From the NCBI RefSeq assembly GCF_002013895.1, contig NZ_MAFQ01000013.1, positions 87,548 to 151,547 on the forward strand: DNA of 64,000 nt. The letters are read 5' to 3'. This DNA comes from Mycobacteroides franklinii. GTDB taxonomy: Bacteria; Actinomycetota; Actinomycetes; Mycobacteriales; Mycobacteriaceae. The position numbers and the translations under genes are program-made. The notes beneath the pieces were generated by a model, which saw only the letters and a program-made list of their open reading frames with translations, was not told the origin of the DNA and searched no databases. Below, in pieces: positions 60,227-64,000 of the stretch; the first letter of the stretch is position 1; the number at the start of each line of letters is the position of its first letter.

Positions 60227-61213
60227 TCAGCGCGTCAGTAGCACCTTTCCCACCACCTCGCCGTTCTCCAGCAGACGATGCGCGTCGGCGGCCCGGCTCA
60301 TCGGGACCTCGGCGCCGACGACGGGCCTGACCTTGCCCTCCTCGACGAGTGGCCACAGGTTCTGCGCGACGGATTCGACGATCGCGGCTTTGCCGGAGGG
60401 CCCGTCGAGGGGGCGGCCGCGCAGCGTGGTGGCAGTCAAGGAGCCGCGCTTGGCGATCAGCTTGGCGATGTTCAGTTCGGCGGCCACGCCACCCTGCATA
60501 CCGATGATGACGAGGTGTCCATCGTTGCCAAGGGCATCGATGTTCCGGCCCAGATACTTCGCTCCCATGATGTCCAGAATCCGATCGACACCCTCGCCGC
60601 CGGTAAACCTGTGAACAGCCTGAACAAAGTCTGTATCGCGGTAGTTGATGGTGAGATCTGCGCCAAGATCGCGGCAGGCGTCAAGTTTGTCCGGTGTTCC
60701 GGCGGTGACCGCCACCCGTAGGCCGAGCGCCTTGGCTACCTGAATGGCGTGGGTGCCGATGCCGCTGGCGCCGCCATGGATCAGAATAGATTGCCCCGCA
60801 GTCATTTTCGTCTTCATCATCATGTTGGACCACACCGTGCACGCGACCTCGGGAAGCGCGGCGGCGGCGTCGATCTGGACGTTTCGGGGAATCGGCAGCA
60901 ACTGGCTAGCGGGCGCAACCACTTTTTCCGCGTAACCACCGCCGGAAAGTAGGGCGCAAACAGGTTGTCCCACAGACCATTGCGTAACGTTGGCGCCGAG
61001 TGCGGCAATAATGCCGGAACACTCCAGGCCCAAAATGGAGCTTGCTCCGGGTGGCGGGTTGTACAGACCCTGACGTTGCAGCAGATCGGCACGATTAGCT
61101 GCGGCGGCCGTCACCTCGATCAAGATCTCGTCGGGGCCGGGGATTGGGTCGGGAACCTCCGTCCAGCACAGTGCTTCTGGCCCACCCGGATTGTCAACGG
61201 TGATAGCGTGCAT
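60227..61213 (-). CDS. NAD(P)H quinone oxidoreductase, PIG3-like MDR family (Rv3777-like)
   Basis: A 328-residue zinc-free medium-chain reductase. The N-terminal GroES-like domain contains GLYNPPPGASSILGLECSG, and the Rossmann motif is HGGASGIGTHAIQVA. No zinc ligands are seen, which fits quinone oxidoreductases of the PIG3/TP53I3 group. It likely reduces quinones or reactive carbonyls with NADPH. The gene converges on the PLP-fold gene (21 bases apart) and diverges from a MarR regulator, a frequent pairing for stress-induced reductases. TAGTCT lies seven bases before the ATG. Confidence 0.9.
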   Translation of the reverse strand: MHAITVDNPGGPEALCWTEVPDPIPGPDEILIEVTAAAANRADLLQRQGLYNPPPGASSILGLECSGIIAALGANVTQWSVGQPVCALLSGGGYAEKVVAPASQLLPIPRNVQIDAAAALPEVACTVWSNMMMKTKMTAGQSILIHGGASGIGTHAIQVAKALGLRVAVTAGTPDKLDACRDLGADLTINYRDTDFVQAVHRFTGGEGVDRILDIMGAKYLGRNIDALGNDGHLVIIGMQGGVAAELNIAKLIAKRGSLTATTLRGRPLDGPSGKAAIVESVAQNLWPLVEEGKVRPVVGAEVPMSRAADAHRLLENGEVVGKVLLTR

Positions 61214-61220
61214 GGCATCC

Positions 61221-61226
61221 AGACTA
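61221..61226 (-). promoter_or_regulatory. -10 hexamer TAGTCT before the quinone oxidoreductase
   Basis: On the minus strand TAGTCT ends seven bases before ATG 61213, leaderless spacing. Confidence 0.5.
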
Positions 61227-61315
61227 TGCCGAGCAATCGGCCGCTGGGTTGTTAGACGCAGCGGGCGGAGGCGCGGTCTAGGCCACAGTGTGGTCGGCGG
61301 GAAGGGGGATGGCGT

Positions 61316-61819
61316 ATGAGTACGCGTTCGGAGAGCGAAGTTCCGGGACTTGATCTCGCGGAATTTCGTTCATGGCAAAACTTTTGGGTGGCGACGAATC
61401 GGCTGAATTTTCTGCTGAATCGCAAGATGGTTGCATCGCACGGTATTTCGCTCACCGATTTTCATGTGCTGCAGCAGTTGTTGCGATCTGCCAACGGTAG
61501 TTGCCGGATGGGGGACATTGCTAACAGCCTGCTGGCCTCGCGTAGCCGGATCACGCACCAGGTGCGGCGTCTGGAGGAGCAGGGCCTGGTGAAGCGGGGG
61601 TCGATGCCGCAGGACCGCCGGGCGGTGCTGGCGGCGCTTACCGAGCAGGGGCGCACGCTGGGTGAGGCGGCGATGCGCACGTACTCCGAGTGTGTGCGTG
61701 AGCACTATCTGTTGCGTCTGACCCGGCCGCAGCAGGCGGCCATCGCCGAAAGCTTCCGGCGGGTGGGGGAGGGGGCCGAAGAGGCCCTTCATGACTCCGA
61801 GGGACGCGGCGGGGAGTGA
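61316..61819 (+). CDS. MarR-family transcriptional regulator
   Basis: A 167-residue winged-helix protein. The recognition region reads MGDIANSLLASRSRITHQVRRLEEQGLVKR, and the wing has SMPQDRRAVLAALTEQGR, the typical MarR DxR pattern. It is divergent from the quinone oxidoreductase across about 100 bases and so probably represses it and itself in response to a small aromatic or oxidant. No obvious palindrome of MarR size was found in the gap. GGGAT stands about five bases before the ATG. Confidence 0.9.
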   Translation: MSTRSESEVPGLDLAEFRSWQNFWVATNRLNFLLNRKMVASHGISLTDFHVLQQLLRSANGSCRMGDIANSLLASRSRITHQVRRLEEQGLVKRGSMPQDRRAVLAALTEQGRTLGEAAMRTYSECVREHYLLRLTRPQQAAIAESFRRVGEGAEEALHDSEGRGGE

Positions 61820-61850
61820 TCCGTTGGACAGAGCCGCTAGGCTTGCCGAC

Positions 61851-61937
61851 GGTGGCGTGGCAGAGCGGCCTAATGCACTCGCCTTGAAAGCGAGAGACGG
61901 CTAACACCGTCCGGGGGTTCAAATCCCTCCGCCACCG
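61851..61937 (+). tRNA. tRNA-Ser (anticodon TGA)
   Basis: An 87-base gene. The acceptor stem GGTGGCG pairs with CGCCACC, the discriminator is G, as expected for tRNA-Ser. The anticodon arm is CTCGC-CTTGAAA-GCGAG with anticodon TGA (reads UCA). A long variable arm (ACGG-CTAACA-CCGT) marks a class II tRNA, and the T-arm has GGTTCAAATCC. CCA is not encoded. Genes downstream differ in style from the rest of the window, so its 3' end may be an integration site. Confidence 0.96.
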
Positions 61938-61942
61938 CAGTT

Positions 61943-61967
61943 CAGAGGGTGTTTATCGCACCCTCTG
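61943..61967 (+). terminator. Hairpin terminator after tRNA-Ser
   Basis: CAGAGGGTG and CACCCTCTG form a 9-bp perfect stem with a seven-base loop just after the tRNA. It also covers the possible GTG start at 61949 for the next gene. Confidence 0.7.
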
Positions 61968-61999
61968 TTACCCCACCGAGGCAGTCTGAGTGTCACAGA

Positions 62000-62854
62000 A
62001 TGTCACAGCGTCGTGGGGTTTCCCGTACGGAGGCGGCGGTGGGCGTTGTGAGTGGTGGCGGGGCGGTGGGTGCAGCGCAGTTGTTGCCCATCCGAGATAG
62101 GGCGCTGAGCGACACCGAATTGGAGGCGTTGCGGCTGGTCTTGAGCACCTACCGCGATGGGTCGGGGCAGAACCAGACCGTTCAGGGGTCGATGCCTGGG
62201 TTTCGTGACTTCGAGCGCGGGCTGGCGAGCATCATCGGCGGAGTCGCCGCCGAGAACAAGGGCGTCTTCGATGTGACGCGGTTTGCGCCGAACGGGAAGA
62301 ACTACGGTGTCTCGTGCAAGATGGCCGCGTTCCCTTCCGCCTACATGAAGGCTGCGTTCGTGGAGCTGAGCAACTCCGCCGCGAAGTTCAGGGAGTACCT
62401 GCTGGAGCGCCAGATTAACTGGGTGACGGAGCCGCAATTGGCGGGGCCAGCCATCATCGAGCTGGTGACGAAATGGCACCGCCTGGCCGCCGTCGAGCAC
62501 GACATCGACCTGGACGGCAGCAAGTACGTGATTCTTTCGCGCAGCTCCAATTGGACGGAGTTCCAACTGTCCTGCTATCCGCTAGACCTGTACGGGTTCA
62601 ACCCTATTGGCGACATCACGTGGGAATCGACCAAGACTCGCATTGACGGGTTCGTGCAGATTGGTAGCCGCAAGCACAAGCTCTGGCAGTGGTACCCGAA
62701 CAGCGGTGGTCAGTTGAAGTGGTGGCCGCCGTTGGACTGGGCTGAGTGGGTCACGCCGCGATTCACACTGGAGAAGCCTCCGATGGTTCGCCCCACGGAA
62801 CGGGCGAAGGAATACTTCCCCGACCTGTGGCCGGAAGACTTCAAGCTGGCTTGA
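62000..62854 (+). CDS. Probable type II restriction endonuclease (PD-(D/E)xK-like)
   Basis: A 284-residue protein with no family that I can name with certainty. A segment fits the nuclease core: acidic residues in FRDFERG, then Asp91 in VFDVTRF, and Lys107 in YGVSCKM, with Ser105 in place of the usual Glu/Asp, as known for some restriction enzymes such as the Cfr10I group. The gene overlaps convergently by 14 bases with a DNA adenine methyltransferase, the standard neighbour of a restriction enzyme. ATG 62000 is preferred: GTG 61949 lies within the tRNA terminator. Base composition is lower in G+C than the surrounding core genes. Confidence 0.5.
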   Translation: MSQRRGVSRTEAAVGVVSGGGAVGAAQLLPIRDRALSDTELEALRLVLSTYRDGSGQNQTVQGSMPGFRDFERGLASIIGGVAAENKGVFDVTRFAPNGKNYGVSCKMAAFPSAYMKAAFVELSNSAAKFREYLLERQINWVTEPQLAGPAIIELVTKWHRLAAVEHDIDLDGSKYVILSRSSNWTEFQLSCYPLDLYGFNPIGDITWESTKTRIDGFVQIGSRKHKLWQWYPNSGGQLKWWPPLDWAEWVTPRFTLEKPPMVRPTERAKEYFPDLWPEDFKLA

Positions 62855-63638
62855 TCCAGATGACCTCGGCGCGGGCTGCGCCCTTCTCGACCTTGGGGGC
62901 CTTCATGGCGACGCGTCGCCACTTCTTGAGGGTCTTGTCGTAAAGGTCGTTGGAGTACCCGCTCACGACGGCAGGGCCTTTGTGAGCCTGTAGAGCTTCG
63001 AGGAGTTCGACGTGGTGTGCGATGTCCACTTCTTCGCCGTACATCCGCTGCGTCCGAGTCTCATGGAGGTAAGGAGGGTCAGCATAAATGAGCACGTCAG
63101 GTCCGTTGAAACGCTTGACAACTGAGAGTGCATCGCGGTTCTCGATTTCCGCGTCCGACAGTCTCCAGGCGAGCGTTCGGAGCTGGTCGGGCACCTTCTG
63201 CCAACGGTGCGACATGCCGCCCGCACGCTGGTGGACACCGCGATTCTTCCAGCCTGTCTTCTTGGCGAGGTCGCTGGCGTGCGCTTGCCAGACCCGCACG
63301 ACGAACCGCCGCGCGTCTTCGAGGTCATCGCCCGTCAGCTCGTCGGAGATGTCGTACTCGTCGCGGCTCCAGGGCGTGGTTTCCAGCGCCCAGCACAAGT
63401 CCTCGGTTCGGTCACGCAGCATCTTCCACAGGTTGACGACCTGCCCGTTGAGGTCGTTGAGCACCTCATGGGGAGACGGGGGCTTGGAGAAGAAGATTGC
63501 GCCACTGCCGAAGTAGGGCTCGACGTAGTGATAGTGCGGGCCGAAGTTCTCAGCGATGAGGTGACCGAGCGACCACTTGGCACCTGGGTAACGGAGTGCC
63601 GCAGGCGGCTTCGACGGGGCCGCAACTACCTCGGTCAT
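62841..63638 (-). CDS. D12-class adenine-N6 DNA methyltransferase
   Basis: A 265-residue Dam/DpnIIA-type methylase. Motifs in order: RYPGAKWSLGHLI (motif X), YVEPYFGSGAIFF (motif I, AdoMet binding), VLNDLNGQVVNLW, and the catalytic YADPPYL (Asp187-Tyr190, motif IV). It methylates adenine in a short DNA site. The gene overlaps a candidate restriction enzyme at the 3' end and is divergent from an XRE regulator at the 5' end, so a type II restriction-modification system with its own control is likely. A phage-borne solitary methylase is the alternative. Confidence 0.88.
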   Translation of the reverse strand: MTEVVAAPSKPPAALRYPGAKWSLGHLIAENFGPHYHYVEPYFGSGAIFFSKPPSPHEVLNDLNGQVVNLWKMLRDRTEDLCWALETTPWSRDEYDISDELTGDDLEDARRFVVRVWQAHASDLAKKTGWKNRGVHQRAGGMSHRWQKVPDQLRTLAWRLSDAEIENRDALSVVKRFNGPDVLIYADPPYLHETRTQRMYGEEVDIAHHVELLEALQAHKGPAVVSGYSNDLYDKTLKKWRRVAMKAPKVEKGAARAEVIWIKPA

Positions 63639-63662
63639 CTTGCGCTCCGTTCTAGGTGATTG

Positions 63663-63722
63663 CCACTATCGTAGCGTTACTAATTGGACGCTACAAGCAG
63701 GACGCTACAATAGTGGCGCTAC
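63663..63722. promoter_or_regulatory. CGCTAC operator array between methyltransferase and XRE genes
   Basis: CGCTAC occurs at 63689, 63703 and 63717, a 14-bp period, within repeats of the type GGACGCTACAA; the reverse form GTAGCG is at 63671. Outer arms CCACTATCGTAGCG (63663-63676) and CGCTACAATAGTGG (63703-63716) are inverted copies with one mismatch. The array fills the divergent promoter region. Confidence 0.7.
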
Positions 63723-63746
63723 GGATGGGACACGCTGGGAGGTCGA

Positions 63747-64000
63747 GTGACCGCCAAGGAGAAGCTTCCCCCGTGTCGCGCGCCGCGTCCTGATGAGAGC
63801 CTCGCAGAGTACGTCGCCTTCGCGCGGCGGAGTCGCAACATCACCCTGGACGACCTGGTTCGCTCGACCGACCTATCGCTCGGCACCATCCGCAAGATTG
63901 AAGAAGGCCGCACCCGCAACCCTGGAATCTTCACGGTGCTCCGACTATGGGGCGCACTGGAATTGCCTGTTGATGCGATACCGCAGTTGCGTGAAGTCTG
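63747..64000 (+). CDS. XRE-family regulator, 3' end outside window
   Basis: Eighty-four codons are visible from GTG 63747, preceded by GGGAGG. A Cro/C1-type helix-turn-helix is clear: EYVAFARRSRNITLDDLV, then DLSLGTIRKIEEGRTRNP. It is divergent from the methyltransferase over the CGCTAC array. It may be a controller of the restriction-modification system or a phage-type repressor; the missing C-terminus would help decide. Confidence 0.8.
   Translation, partial: MTAKEKLPPCRAPRPDESLAEYVAFARRSRNITLDDLVRSTDLSLGTIRKIEEGRTRNPGIFTVLRLWGALELPVDAIPQLREV

Noticed and set aside
61938..64000. Prophage integrase or second attachment site
   Set aside because: Neither an integrase-like frame nor a repeat of the tRNA 3' end is present in the visible part.

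Overview
The window is high-GC actinobacterial chromosome carrying the mycobacterial cell-wall core cluster. Gene order and protein similarity match, as a mirror image, the M. tuberculosis segment Rv3817 to Rv3777. Three traits point to the Mycobacteroides abscessus-chelonae group: Gln-Met in the ethambutol-determining loop of EmbB, an ATPase gene separating embC from embA, and three tandem antigen 85 genes. Species assignment and all gene equivalences rest on recall of the families, not on a search.

Left part (1-30,000). First come a truncated CHAP-domain hydrolase, an aminoglycoside phosphotransferase-like kinase, an SDR, two tandem acyltransferases, a HAD phosphatase, a PGRP-type amidase and erp. 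Then follows a plus-strand block for arabinogalactan and mycolic acid synthesis: glf, glfT2, a PAP2 phosphatase and ubiA (decaprenylphosphoryl-ribose supply), aftB, three antigen 85 mycolyltransferases, culp6, fadD32, pks13 and accD4. A long bidirectional terminator closes it. A small metal-homeostasis group follows: membrane protein, cation diffusion exporter and divergent zinc-ribbon protein.

Middle part (30,000-46,200). The minus-strand arabinan block reads gtrA-like, dprE1, dprE2, aftA, embC, then embA-embB. Between embC and embA sit an opposite-strand AAA-type ATPase with a C-terminal winged-helix-like region and a small secreted protein. The space between embA and the ATPase gene holds seven GATAC/GTATC boxes in pairs spaced 10 bp.

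Right part (46,200-61,800). A 39-residue ORF, a fused DhaK-DhaL kinase, an alpha/beta hydrolase, a MocR regulator with a divergent AhpD-like gene, a secreted M15-like protein, a PAP2-diacylglycerol kinase fusion and a PAP2 phosphatase lead to the galactan export operon. That operon is a GT-C membrane protein, bpa, wzt, glfT1 and wzm. A PLP-fold protein without its lysine, a quinone oxidoreductase and a MarR regulator follow.

Right edge (61,850-64,000). A tRNA-Ser(TGA) gene is followed by what looks like the start of an acquired island: a probable type II restriction endonuclease, a convergent D12-class adenine methyltransferase, and a divergent XRE regulator cut by the window edge, with an array of CGCTAC boxes between the last two.

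Two regulatory themes recur. Tandem GTNAC boxes with exact 9-bp spacing precede the amidase, erp and first antigen 85 genes and resemble the 9-mer repeats described for MtrA. Many genes have a TANNNT -10 hexamer 6-8 bases before the start codon, which predicts leaderless transcripts and was used to choose several starts.
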